This document shows positions 50,003-58,246 of a DNA stretch of 64,000 nt, in pieces. Source of the DNA: DASRDS01 sp035570055 (lineage in GTDB: Bacteria > Gemmatimonadota > Gemmatimonadetes > Gemmatimonadales > Gemmatimonadaceae); assembly GCA_035570055.1 (NCBI GenBank), contig DATMLM010000104.1, positions 15,855 to 79,854 of the forward strand, given 5' to 3'. A program made the translations under genes and the position numbers. The stretch's first letter is position 1. Every line of letters starts with the position of its first letter. A model generated the notes under the pieces. The model saw only the letters and a list, made by a program, of their open reading frames with translations. It had not been told where the DNA came from and did no database searches.

Positions 50003-50554
50003 ATGGAAACCGAAGACAAGAGCGAGCCGCAGGAGCAGCGGCAGGTCGGTGCTGGCGCAACGCTTCCGGGCACCGCCGAGGCGCAGGCGCTGGTGGCGGC
50101 CTACCCGGCCGGCGGCTGCACCAACCCGCTGACGGGCGGGGCGTTCTACGACACCGTCAAGGCCTTCAAGGTCGCCTACAACATCGGCATCAACCTGGGC
50201 GACACCTCGGGGCCCAACGGCGACGGTCCCTCGACGACGGCCGGCTACCTGCAGCACAACGGCGACTACGACCAGGCGACGGCGGACGCAGTCACTGCGG
50301 CCCTGGGGTCGGCGCCGGCACCGTGCGCGGCGAGCGGCGGAGGGGGCGGCGGCAATGTGACGCCTCCGGCCAACAACAACGTGCCGGCGACCACGGGCGG
50401 AATGAGCGGGTGGGTGAAGGCGATCCTATGGGTGATCGCTCTCGCGGGTGCCGTCGGCCTGGGCCTCTGGCTCTGGAAGACGTTCGGCAGCTCGAGGCCG
50501 ATGGCGGCGGAGAGCAAGAAGAAGCGCGGCAAGAGGACAGGTAGAAAGCGTTAA
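50003..50554 (+). CDS. Membrane protein with basic C-terminal tail
   Basis: 183 residues. A soluble N-terminal domain with an LVAAYPAGGCTNPLTGG start and a YDQATADAVTAAL helix that resembles peptidoglycan-binding folds, a Gly/Asn/Pro linker, a span (WVKAILWVIALAGAVGLGLW) and a Lys/Arg tail (KKKRGKRTGRKR) that could contact DNA inside a virion. Confidence 0.57.
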   Translation: METEDKSEPQEQRQVGAGATLPGTAEAQALVAAYPAGGCTNPLTGGAFYDTVKAFKVAYNIGINLGDTSGPNGDGPSTTAGYLQHNGDYDQATADAVTAALGSAPAPCAASGGGGGGNVTPPANNNVPATTGGMSGWVKAILWVIALAGAVGLGLWLWKTFGSSRPMAAESKKKRGKRTGRKR

Positions 50555-50565
50555 TGCGTTTGTGG

Positions 50566-50571
50566 TAGGGT
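50566..50571 (+). promoter_or_regulatory. TAGGGT element before GTG 50579
   Basis: TAGGGT, seven bases, GTG 50579. It marks the start of the glycan gene block. Confidence 0.45.
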
Positions 50572-50578
50572 CGTTCGC

Positions 50579-52471
50579 GTGGACGACTACCAGAACGGGC
50601 TGCCACGTCAGCGCAGGGGCCCAGGCCCCCAGCAGCGCGCACAGCGTGTCCAGCAGCGCAAGGAGTTCGAAGCGTCGCGCCCAGGCCCGCCCACGCCGCA
50701 CATCGCCCGCTTGACGGCGATGATCCATGAGCTCGAGGTCCCAGAGGACGTCAAGCTCGTGGCCGGCGCCCACGCCTTCAACCCCTCGGTGTGCGTCTTC
50801 AAGGGCGAGTTGCGGGTGGCGATCCGCCTCTGGGCTCGCGACGTGCCACACTACGCGATCGGTCGCATCGACGAGCAATGGCGCCTGGTGGGGGCCCGAA
50901 CGATGCACGGCGGGCAGTTCGAAGACCTGCGACTGTTCGATCTCGGTGGCAAGCTCGGCGCAACCGCCACGGTGGTGGAGCCGCAGTCGACGCGGGTAGC
51001 CGTCTTGGAGCTCAACGACCACGGCGACGTCGTCTCGTCGCGCGCGCAGCCGTCGAGCCATGCCGAGAAGAACTGGATGCCGGCGGTGACCGGGGAGGAC
51101 CACCTGCGGATCGTCTACAGGACGCAGCCGCCTGTCATCATGGACTACGCCGACGGAAAGGTGTGGCCCAGCCCACCGGACACGGCCGACTACCAACTCC
51201 ACGGCGCGATGCGGGGCGGCAGTCAACTCCTGCCGTTCGAGGACGGATGGATCGCGGTCGTTCACGAGCGCCTGGAGGGCAGCCTCTACGCCCATCGCTT
51301 CGTGCGCTTCTCGCAGGATCTGTCGCGCGTGTCGGCCGGTCCCCAGTTTGTCTTCGAGCACGTCGGGATCGAGTTCGCCTGCGGCCTGGCCCAGTGGCGT
51401 GGGCGATGGATCGTCTCGTTCGGCTCCGAGGACCGGCGCGCACGGATTGCCGTGCTGACGAGCGACGAGCTCGCAGCCTGGCTACCCGGTAAGCCGTCCA
51501 CTGCCCTGGCGAAGGGTCGGCGCGTACTGGTCTGCCACAGCTCGCTCGAGCGGTGCGGCGTGCGCGAGTACGGCCGGCAGCTCGACGCGTCCCTCGTCAA
51601 GGCGGGAACCAACCTCTTGCCGTTCACCTACGGCAACGTCCAGGCGATACCCCAGGTCTGCTCAGCCGGCGACACCCTGCTCGTCCACTACGAGCCGCAA
51701 CTGTTGCCGCCCGATTTCCTCCATACGCTGGGCGAAATCAAGAAGCGCGGTACCCGCATCGTTCTGTGCTGCCACTGGTACTCGGAAGGCGCCTTGCGCG
51801 ATCTGCGTCCCCTGGTGGACGAGGTTGTGGTGCACCGCAGCTACCCCGACGCGGGCCGCGCGACCGTGATCCCGCTGGGCTGCCCCGTATACGAGCCGGG
51901 AGACCGGGAGGCACTCCGCAGGCGCCTGGGCCTGTCAGGTGTGGTCGTCACGACGATAGGTCTCTTGGCAGGGTGGAAGCGCATCCCCGAGACGGTGGCG
52001 GCCATCGCGCGTCAGGCGCCTGCAGGAGTGACGATCGTAGTGCAGACGCCCCCACCGTCACCGAACTCGGGCGAAGAGGACCGCTTGCGGTCGGCCATCG
52101 CTCCGTTCGGTGACAAGGCCCGCCTGTCCACGCGCTTCCTGCCCGAGACCGATCTACTGGATCTGGTGCACGCCTCGGACGTGGGCTTCGTGTTTCACGG
52201 CGTCCACACCCAGAGCGTTTCGGCCGCGACCAAACAGTTCGTCTCGGCGAGAACGCCGCTGGTCACCACCAGCTCCACGCACTCCTCCGATCTGAACGGC
52301 GTCCACCGCGTCGACTCGTTCGATCCAGATGTCTTCGCCCGCGAGGTACTCCGGGTGGCCGCAGACGCGCCACTGTGCGAACGAATGCGAGGGGAAATGG
52401 CCGCCGAGTACACGCGACTGAACATGGACGCGGTTGCGGCCCACTACATGGGGGTGCTGTGGTGCAAGTGA
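50579..52471 (+). CDS. Beta-propeller / glycosyltransferase fusion
   Basis: 630 residues from GTG 50579. Residues about 50-300 look like a five-bladed propeller related to glycoside hydrolase/phosphorylase folds (FNPSVCVFKGELRVAIRL; GGSQLLPFEDGWIAVVHE; GIEFACGLAQWRGRWIVSFG). Residues about 320-630 form a GT-B-type glycosyltransferase (SLERCGVREYGRQL; a TIGLLAGWKRIPE nucleotide-binding turn). Fusion of a propeller to a glycosyltransferase suggests it both binds or trims and extends a glycan. First gene of a block of overlapping transferases. Confidence 0.62.
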   Translation: MDDYQNGLPRQRRGPGPQQRAQRVQQRKEFEASRPGPPTPHIARLTAMIHELEVPEDVKLVAGAHAFNPSVCVFKGELRVAIRLWARDVPHYAIGRIDEQWRLVGARTMHGGQFEDLRLFDLGGKLGATATVVEPQSTRVAVLELNDHGDVVSSRAQPSSHAEKNWMPAVTGEDHLRIVYRTQPPVIMDYADGKVWPSPPDTADYQLHGAMRGGSQLLPFEDGWIAVVHERLEGSLYAHRFVRFSQDLSRVSAGPQFVFEHVGIEFACGLAQWRGRWIVSFGSEDRRARIAVLTSDELAAWLPGKPSTALAKGRRVLVCHSSLERCGVREYGRQLDASLVKAGTNLLPFTYGNVQAIPQVCSAGDTLLVHYEPQLLPPDFLHTLGEIKKRGTRIVLCCHWYSEGALRDLRPLVDEVVVHRSYPDAGRATVIPLGCPVYEPGDREALRRRLGLSGVVVTTIGLLAGWKRIPETVAAIARQAPAGVTIVVQTPPPSPNSGEEDRLRSAIAPFGDKARLSTRFLPETDLLDLVHASDVGFVFHGVHTQSVSAATKQFVSARTPLVTTSSTHSSDLNGVHRVDSFDPDVFAREVLRVAADAPLCERMRGEMAAEYTRLNMDAVAAHYMGVLWCK

Positions 52472-53280
52472 CCATCGGCATTCCGACCCTCAACGGCCCC
52501 GACAGGCTCTTTCGCTGCCTGCGTTCGATCGGTCAGCACACCTCGTGGGGCTCATGCGGCGACGTCAAGGTGCTCGTCGTCGATGACGGCTCGACTGAAG
52601 AGCTGCTCAAGACGAACAAGGACATGGTGCACATCGCCAGCGGCCTGTACCCGCAGATGGGCCTCGAGATGCTCATGCACAACGAGCGGCGCGGCATCGC
52701 AAGAGGGTGGAACGCGCTCACGCGTCACCGCGGCAGCGAGGTCGTGGCGCTCATGAACGACGACATCGAAGTGGTCGACGACTGGCTCGATGTGCTCGTC
52801 TATTCCGTCACGAAGAACGGGCATGCCGGCATGGTGGGGCTCAACTCGTACGTCGGCGTGACCAAGGCCTCCGTGCCGTTCCCGCCACCGCGCGTCGACT
52901 ACTGCGAGGGCAGGCTCCTGGGCGGCGGCAGCAACGGCCTGGTGTCGTCACAGGGCCCGCTCTTCGCGTTCCGGCGCGAAATGTTCGATCGCGTCGGCGG
53001 GTTCGACGAGCGCTACTTCTGCTTCTACGAGGAGGTCGACTTCGGGATCGCGCTCAGGCAGGCCGGCTTCCACCACTACATGGCCGACTACCCGCGCGTG
53101 TTCCACATGGGCGGAGCGACCAACTCGAAGCCCGAAAACCTGGACGCGGCCAAGCACATGGCCGAGAGCGCGGAGAAGTTCCGGCAGAAGTGGGGTGCGA
53201 CGCTCGGCGATCTGCGGGCGGGATTTGGACCGTCGCCCGGGTGCGACGAGTGGAACACGCAGATCAAGAACTGGAGATGA
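52468..53280 (+). CDS. Family 2 glycosyltransferase
   Basis: 270 residues from GTG 52468 (GTG 52462 is also possible). VTIGIPTLNGPDR opens the nucleotide-binding fold, VLVVDDGSTEELL has the first acidic motif, VALMNDDIEVVDDWLD the metal-binding DD, and GGFDERYFCFYEEVDFGIAL the ED acceptor/catalytic motif. It transfers a sugar from a nucleotide donor to a growing glycan. Three GT2 genes follow one another here. Confidence 0.88.
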   Translation: MTIGIPTLNGPDRLFRCLRSIGQHTSWGSCGDVKVLVVDDGSTEELLKTNKDMVHIASGLYPQMGLEMLMHNERRGIARGWNALTRHRGSEVVALMNDDIEVVDDWLDVLVYSVTKNGHAGMVGLNSYVGVTKASVPFPPPRVDYCEGRLLGGGSNGLVSSQGPLFAFRREMFDRVGGFDERYFCFYEEVDFGIALRQAGFHHYMADYPRVFHMGGATNSKPENLDAAKHMAESAEKFRQKWGATLGDLRAGFGPSPGCDEWNTQIKNWR

Positions 53281-53999
53281 CGTCTGTGGAGTTTTCGATC
53301 TGCATCCCGACCTATCGGGGCGCCGCGCGCCTGGCGCGATTGTTCGAATCGCTGCCCAGAAATCTTGACGCCGAGGTGCTCGTCTGGGACGACGGCTCGC
53401 CGCCACAAGACGCAAGCGCGATCGAGCGGGTCGTCCCGGCAAACGCTCAGGTACGCCACTCGCTCCGTAACCGAGGTGCCGTCGCTGCGCTCGAGGAGAT
53501 GGCGAGCCTAGCGGCTGGCCGGTTCATCCTGCAGCTTGATGACGACGTGCGCTTGCCGCCCGGGTTCTTCGAGGCGGCCAGGCAACTGCTGGCACTGCCG
53601 AACATCGGCGTCCTGTCGTGGCGCAGCTGCGGCATCGACGAGGACCGGCCAGGCGTCGCCGGTTTGCTCGAGCCGGCGACGGAGCTGGCTGGCTACTGCA
53701 TGGCCTATCCGACCGAGCTGCGCGACGCGATCGGCGGCATCGACACCCGCTACAAGATGTACTGCTCCGACAGCGACTTCACACTGCGGGCCATGATGTC
53801 GGGGCGGCCATGTTACCGCGTGGGCTGGCCGCTCGTACCGCACGAGGAGCACGGCGTCTACAAAGACCCCGACAACGAGGGCCTTCGCCGAACGCGTGAC
53901 GAGGTAGCCCCGCTCGACATGAAGGCGTTTGTCGACAAGTGGGGTGCGGACGGTCAAGAGATGCAGCGGCGCGCCATCGCGCGTCTGATGGGGGCCTGA
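53277..53999 (+). CDS. Family 2 glycosyltransferase
   Basis: 240 residues from ATG 53277 (ATGA overlap). SICIPTYRGAARLARLFESL, EVLVWDDGSPPQD, FILQLDDDVRLPPGFFE and YCSDSDFTLRAMMSG match the GT2 order. Shorter than its neighbours because the C-terminal region is reduced. Probably acts in the same glycan pathway. Confidence 0.85.
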   Translation: MTSVEFSICIPTYRGAARLARLFESLPRNLDAEVLVWDDGSPPQDASAIERVVPANAQVRHSLRNRGAVAALEEMASLAAGRFILQLDDDVRLPPGFFEAARQLLALPNIGVLSWRSCGIDEDRPGVAGLLEPATELAGYCMAYPTELRDAIGGIDTRYKMYCSDSDFTLRAMMSGRPCYRVGWPLVPHEEHGVYKDPDNEGLRRTRDEVAPLDMKAFVDKWGADGQEMQRRAIARLMGA

Positions 54000-54000
54000 C

Positions 54001-54930
54001 ATGCCGCGGATCGTGATTGGTGTGCCGACGTACAACGGGGCCGAGCGCCTCGGCTGGCTGCTCAAGTCGATGGCGATGCGAACGCCCATGCTGGCGACCG
54101 GCGACGTGCGGATCGTCGTGGTCGACGACGGCTCGCCGATGGTCGGCGCAACCGTTTCGGCCTACCGCATGTGGGAGGCGCAGCTACCCATCGATCTCGT
54201 CCAGCACGGCGGCAACCGTGGCATCTCGGCCGGGTGGAACACAGCGGCGCGGCACCACGACTGCGAGTACGTGGTGCCCATCAACGACGACGTCATCGTG
54301 CCGAGCGGCGGATGGCTCGAGTCGCTCATTCACACGCTCGAGCATTCGCCGGGCGTCGGCGTGGTCGGCGCCAGCTGGCATGCGTTTACGCCCGAGGACG
54401 CGCCGGCCCTGCTCGCGGGGCCCGAGTCGGACAGGGACGTCATTCCGCGTGAGCCTCGCAACGAGCACGGCCTGGTGCGCCAGAACGCGGCTCGCCGAAC
54501 CCAGTACGAGGACGTGTGGCCTGGACGCGTCATGTGTCCGACCGGAGAGCTGTTCGCGTTCCGCAGGAAAGACTTCGACCGCATCGGCGGCTTCGATGAG
54601 AACTACAAGTCGTTCTACGAGGAGAGCGACTTCGGCACGAGCATGGCCGCTGCCGGCCTGATAGGCGTGCAGCTCACGTGGCCGTTTTGCTACCACCTGT
54701 GGAGCGCCACATTCGGGGCGAGCCCAGAGCTGCGCGCGGATGAGCGGATGACGGCGTCGCGCGCGTACTACCGACGCAAGTGGGCCGTGCCCGACGGCGT
54801 CGCCGAGTTCGACTTCACCAACCCGAAGTTCTTCGGCGCCATCGGCGATGTGCCCGTCGAGTTTCTACGCAAGTCGGGGCCGTGCAAGGGTGTGCTCCGG
54901 CAAGACGGCGCATTCGTCGAGGGGGTTTGA
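54001..54930 (+). CDS. Family 2 glycosyltransferase
   Basis: 309 residues. RIVIGVPTYNGAERLGWLLK, IVVVDDGSPMVG, YVVPINDDVIVPSGGWLE and GGFDENYKSFYEESDFGTSM are the GT2 motifs. A long insertion after the metal-binding motif (residues about 120-180) is unusual. Confidence 0.87.
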   Translation: MPRIVIGVPTYNGAERLGWLLKSMAMRTPMLATGDVRIVVVDDGSPMVGATVSAYRMWEAQLPIDLVQHGGNRGISAGWNTAARHHDCEYVVPINDDVIVPSGGWLESLIHTLEHSPGVGVVGASWHAFTPEDAPALLAGPESDRDVIPREPRNEHGLVRQNAARRTQYEDVWPGRVMCPTGELFAFRRKDFDRIGGFDENYKSFYEESDFGTSMAAAGLIGVQLTWPFCYHLWSATFGASPELRADERMTASRAYYRRKWAVPDGVAEFDFTNPKFFGAIGDVPVEFLRKSGPCKGVLRQDGAFVEGV

Positions 54931-54932
54931 CC

Positions 54933-55577
54933 ATGGACCATCCGTTTCACGCAGAGGCGCAGAAGTTCTTCCCGGACTTCGACTACAAGCGCCCGGCCGG
55001 AGATCGCAACGTCCTCTGCGACATGCGCAACCCAGGCAACATGGTGGGCCATCAGCAGCGGGCGTTCTCATGCTTCTGGGCCCTTCGCACATGCGGGCCT
55101 ACCGATCTCGGGCTCGACCTGGGCAGCCCACGGGGTCTGACGCCCTACTGCGTCCACGTCGACATCTTCGGCGACGGGCGCGTGCACCCGTTCTACGGAG
55201 GCGGGGAGTACCGATCGGACGTCGTCTGGGACGCCGCCGACGTGTCGAAGGTCTTCCCAGACAAGACCTTTCCGTTCGTCGGCTCCAATCACTCGCTCGA
55301 GCACATGGCGGCGCCTGGAGATGGCGGGATCGTCGAGGTGCTCTGCGGATGGCTGCGGCTGCTGCGGCCCGGAGGGATCTTGGCGATGATCGTGCCGGAC
55401 AACGCGCACTTCGACGTCATGGCCTCCGACAAGGACCACCGTCACGCCTGGAGTCACGACGACTTTCGGCCGCGGGTGCTCGACCATGTGCTCGCGCGCG
55501 GCGGCGTGGACCTGATCGAGTACGACACGCTCGACAACCACTTCAGCTTCGACGTCGTGCTGCGGAAGACGTCGTGA
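54933..55577 (+). CDS. SAM-dependent methyltransferase-like protein
   Basis: 214 residues from ATG 54933. The downstream half has the class I methyltransferase arrangement (VGSNHSLEHM, then LRLLRPGGILAMIVPD). The usual glycine-rich motif I is diverged (LGLDLGSPRGL), so cofactor binding is less certain. Within the glycan block it could methylate a sugar (inference). Confidence 0.62.
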   Translation: MDHPFHAEAQKFFPDFDYKRPAGDRNVLCDMRNPGNMVGHQQRAFSCFWALRTCGPTDLGLDLGSPRGLTPYCVHVDIFGDGRVHPFYGGGEYRSDVVWDAADVSKVFPDKTFPFVGSNHSLEHMAAPGDGGIVEVLCGWLRLLRPGGILAMIVPDNAHFDVMASDKDHRHAWSHDDFRPRVLDHVLARGGVDLIEYDTLDNHFSFDVVLRKTS

Positions 55578-56599
55578 GGGTCCTTTTCATCGATCACGTC
55601 GAGCCGGACTTCCTGGCCGCCGTGACCTACATGGGCCTCTGCCAGGAGCTCGGCGCTGAAAACGTCGTCGACTGGCCGTGGAAGCACTCCTATCACGGGC
55701 AGACCTACAAGGGTCCGATCCCCTACCCGCCACCCATGGATCGGGGATCGACGGCGCCATTTCCGTGGATGCAGCCGCAGGCCGCCAGGGCGTGGCAGGA
55801 CGAAGAGGTGTTCGCGCGCATCGGCGAGTTCGATCTGATCGTACTGGCGTCGCCCCGCGCGTACAACACGATGGCGCTCGAGCGGCTCATCGCCTGCGTT
55901 GGGCGCGGCGCGCTGCGCAAGCTGGTGCTGGTCGACGGGGAGGACTACACCGCGACGCGGTGGGACTACGTCGAGCGCCTTCGGCCGAGCGTGTACTTCA
56001 AACTCTCGATGGTCCCCAAGCCCTTCGAGGTCTACCACGACGCCAAGGCCCGCATGGCAGGCCAGACGCGCATCGTACCGTTCCCGCTCGCGACCCCGCT
56101 GGGTGAGCTGCCTGCGGTCGACAAGACCATCGACGTCGTGTTCTTCGGCGGCCGAAACTGGCGCTCGAAGCGGCAGGAAGGGGTTCCGGTGGGGCCGCCG
56201 GAGAGCGAGCCTCTCAAGGCGCGCCTTGCAGCCGAGTTCCCCGGCTTCGTAGGCGGTTTTCTCGGTTACGACGAGTACCTGGCCACGACCAATCGCGCAA
56301 AGATCGCGGTGTGCGTGGGCGGCTCCGGCGTCGAACCGATGCGCACCTACGAGATCCTGTCGTGCCCCGGAACGCTGCTCGTGCGCGAACGCATCGAGGT
56401 CATCGCTCCATATCCACTCGTGGACGGCGTCCACTACGTCGGCTTCGACGGGCCGGACGATCTACCCGACGTGATCCGCAGATGCCTTGCTGACGAACCG
56501 ATGCGAGCCCGCGTGGCAGCGACCGGCAACCAGCTGCTACGCGACCGCTACACACCGCTTGCGCGGGGTCGTCAGCTGCTCGAGGAGTCCTTCCGATGA
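55574..56599 (+). CDS. GT-B-type glycosyltransferase
   Basis: 341 residues from GTG 55574 (GTGA overlap). VRVLFIDHVEPDFLAAVTYM opens an N-terminal Rossmann fold; VVFFGGRNWRSKRQEG and VEPMRTYEILSCPGTLLV are in the donor-binding half, similar to CgeB/spore-maturation-type transferases. It ends in an RDRYTPLARGRQLLEE helix. Likely adds a sugar in the same pathway. Confidence 0.72.
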   Translation: MRVLFIDHVEPDFLAAVTYMGLCQELGAENVVDWPWKHSYHGQTYKGPIPYPPPMDRGSTAPFPWMQPQAARAWQDEEVFARIGEFDLIVLASPRAYNTMALERLIACVGRGALRKLVLVDGEDYTATRWDYVERLRPSVYFKLSMVPKPFEVYHDAKARMAGQTRIVPFPLATPLGELPAVDKTIDVVFFGGRNWRSKRQEGVPVGPPESEPLKARLAAEFPGFVGGFLGYDEYLATTNRAKIAVCVGGSGVEPMRTYEILSCPGTLLVRERIEVIAPYPLVDGVHYVGFDGPDDLPDVIRRCLADEPMRARVAATGNQLLRDRYTPLARGRQLLEESFR

Positions 56600-57330
56600 G
56601 TGTCGTAGCGTCTTCGGGCAGCGCCCTGGTCGAGGCAATCAAGGAACTTGCCGAGTACCGGCAGGAGGACCCGGTCGCCACGGCCTTCAACGTCGGCAAC
56701 TCGTTCTACGCCCAGAACGAGATCTGGCGAGCCAAGAGCCCCCGGACCGCCGCCGAGATCATGCAGTTCTACCGGGACTCGGGCCCGGGCGTGGCGCAGC
56801 AGGTCTTCGCGACCTACGGGATCCCGAGCGAGGTCGCCCTGCGCAATCGCATCCTGGCGCTCGTGGAGTACGGCTCGAGCGTCATGGACTTCGGTGCCGG
56901 GATCGGTTCGCAGCTGCGGCCCCTCGCGGCCAAGGGTCATCCGTGCACCCATGTGGACGTCGGCGGCGAGCAGATGAAGTACGCGGCCTGGCGGTACCGA
57001 CGGCTGGATCGAGACGTCGAGCTCGTCGAGTTGCAGGACGACTACATGCAGCGCGGTGTCGGGGCGCTGCGGGGCCGCACCTTCGACGTCGTCATCTGCA
57101 CCGAGGTTCTCGAGCATGTGACCGAGCCGGCGGCACTGGTCGAAAGGCTTGCCAGCTGGGTACGCCCTGGGGGGCTGCTCATCGCCACCACGTCCTTCGA
57201 CGACGGCGATGGCATGGTCCCGATGCACCTGAACGTGGGCGTCTACACCGACGAGCAGTTCGACCAGGAGATCATCCCAGGCCTGGGGTTCGACAAGCTC
57301 GAAAGCTACGTCTATAGGAGGCGCGCGTGA
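56596..57330 (+). CDS. SAM-dependent methyltransferase
   Basis: 244 residues, ATGA overlap. Motif I is VMDFGAGIGSQLRPLA, followed by THVDVGGEQMKYA, DVVICTEVLEHVTEPAALVE and SWVRPGGLLIATTS, all class I methyltransferase landmarks. The N-terminal 90 residues are helical and may bind the acceptor. Confidence 0.85.
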   Translation: MSVVASSGSALVEAIKELAEYRQEDPVATAFNVGNSFYAQNEIWRAKSPRTAAEIMQFYRDSGPGVAQQVFATYGIPSEVALRNRILALVEYGSSVMDFGAGIGSQLRPLAAKGHPCTHVDVGGEQMKYAAWRYRRLDRDVELVELQDDYMQRGVGALRGRTFDVVICTEVLEHVTEPAALVERLASWVRPGGLLIATTSFDDGDGMVPMHLNVGVYTDEQFDQEIIPGLGFDKLESYVYRRRA

Positions 57331-57770
57331 TCGCTTCGACCATCACCATTCCGGTGCTCGGACAGCCTCATCTGCTGGAGGCTGCGCTCAAGGGCCTCGT
57401 CGAAAACTCCTACTATAGGCACCGGATCGTCGTGATCACGTCAGAGGCTCCACCCGACGAGCACCACACGGGCGGCGCTCGGGATTGGGCGACGGTGGAA
57501 GGCATGGACGGCCAGCCCGCCACGTGCCGGCGCCTCTACGAGAGCGTGGACGATTTTCGCACGCAGCGAGCCGACTGGCTCGCGGAGCATGGCATCGAGT
57601 TCGTGGACGTGACCGATCAGGCTCGCGAGATGCACGCGCGCTACCGCCGCGGGGAAGTTGATCGACGCACGCTGGTCGAAGGCGGCACGGACGTCGCGTT
57701 CAAGAACAACCTCGGCCTTGCGATGACCGACACGGAGTGGACGATCCCCAACTGGGACTGCGACTTCTAG
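57327..57770 (+). CDS. Glycosyltransferase, 5' part of a frameshifted gene
   Basis: 147 residues from GTG 57327, overlapping the previous stop (GTGA). A GT2-like start (STITIPVLGQPHLLEAALKG) continues to TEWTIPNWDCDF and then meets TAG 57768-57770. The natural continuation, in the -1 frame, is LGWDRPLVDFASRAGEKL, so the stop interrupts a once-continuous gene (57327-58246, about 305 residues). Confidence 0.65.
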   Translation: MIASTITIPVLGQPHLLEAALKGLVENSYYRHRIVVITSEAPPDEHHTGGARDWATVEGMDGQPATCRRLYESVDDFRTQRADWLAEHGIEFVDVTDQAREMHARYRRGEVDRRTLVEGGTDVAFKNNLGLAMTDTEWTIPNWDCDF

Positions 57771-58246
57771 GATGGGACAGGCCCCTGGTGGACTTCGCCA
57801 GTCGCGCGGGCGAGAAGCTGATGCTCGTGCCGATGCATGTGCAGCCCAGGCCCTTCGCGGCGTTGCCCACATGGGACGATCCGTGGACCTCGGCGCGCCA
57901 GGTGGCGTCGAACGTCCTAGGGATGCCGACGACGCGCTCCGTTCACGTGTCTAGCAGTGACGTGCGACCATGGGTGACGTCCGAGGAGTTCGCCGCGTTC
58001 TGCGCAAAGATGGCGCGCCCAGGCGTGACCATCGAGGAGCGCCCCGGTGTCCGGTCGCTCCTGCACTGGGTGCCGGCCATGTTGCGGACGCGGGAGCTGG
58101 TCTCGGCCGGTGGTTACTCGCTCATGGGTTGCGGCTACGACCTCGAGATCGACAATCGACTGGGCGCACTGGGGTTCCGCAAGATCGGCTTCTGCGACTC
58201 GTTTCAGCTGCACAAGGGCTTCCCTAGCGCGTCGTACGCAGAATGA
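57737..58246 (+). pseudogene. Glycosyltransferase, 3' part in the -1 frame
   Basis: The frame runs to 58246 and encodes the acceptor half of the same transferase (LVPMHVQPRPFAALPTWDD; GGYSLMGCGYDLEIDNRLGA). GTG 57737 is only the first possible start in this frame, not necessarily used. Loss of one C after TTC at about 57767 explains the break; a programmed shift or a sequencing error are alternatives. It converges with the leftward radical SAM gene at 58224. Confidence 0.6.
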
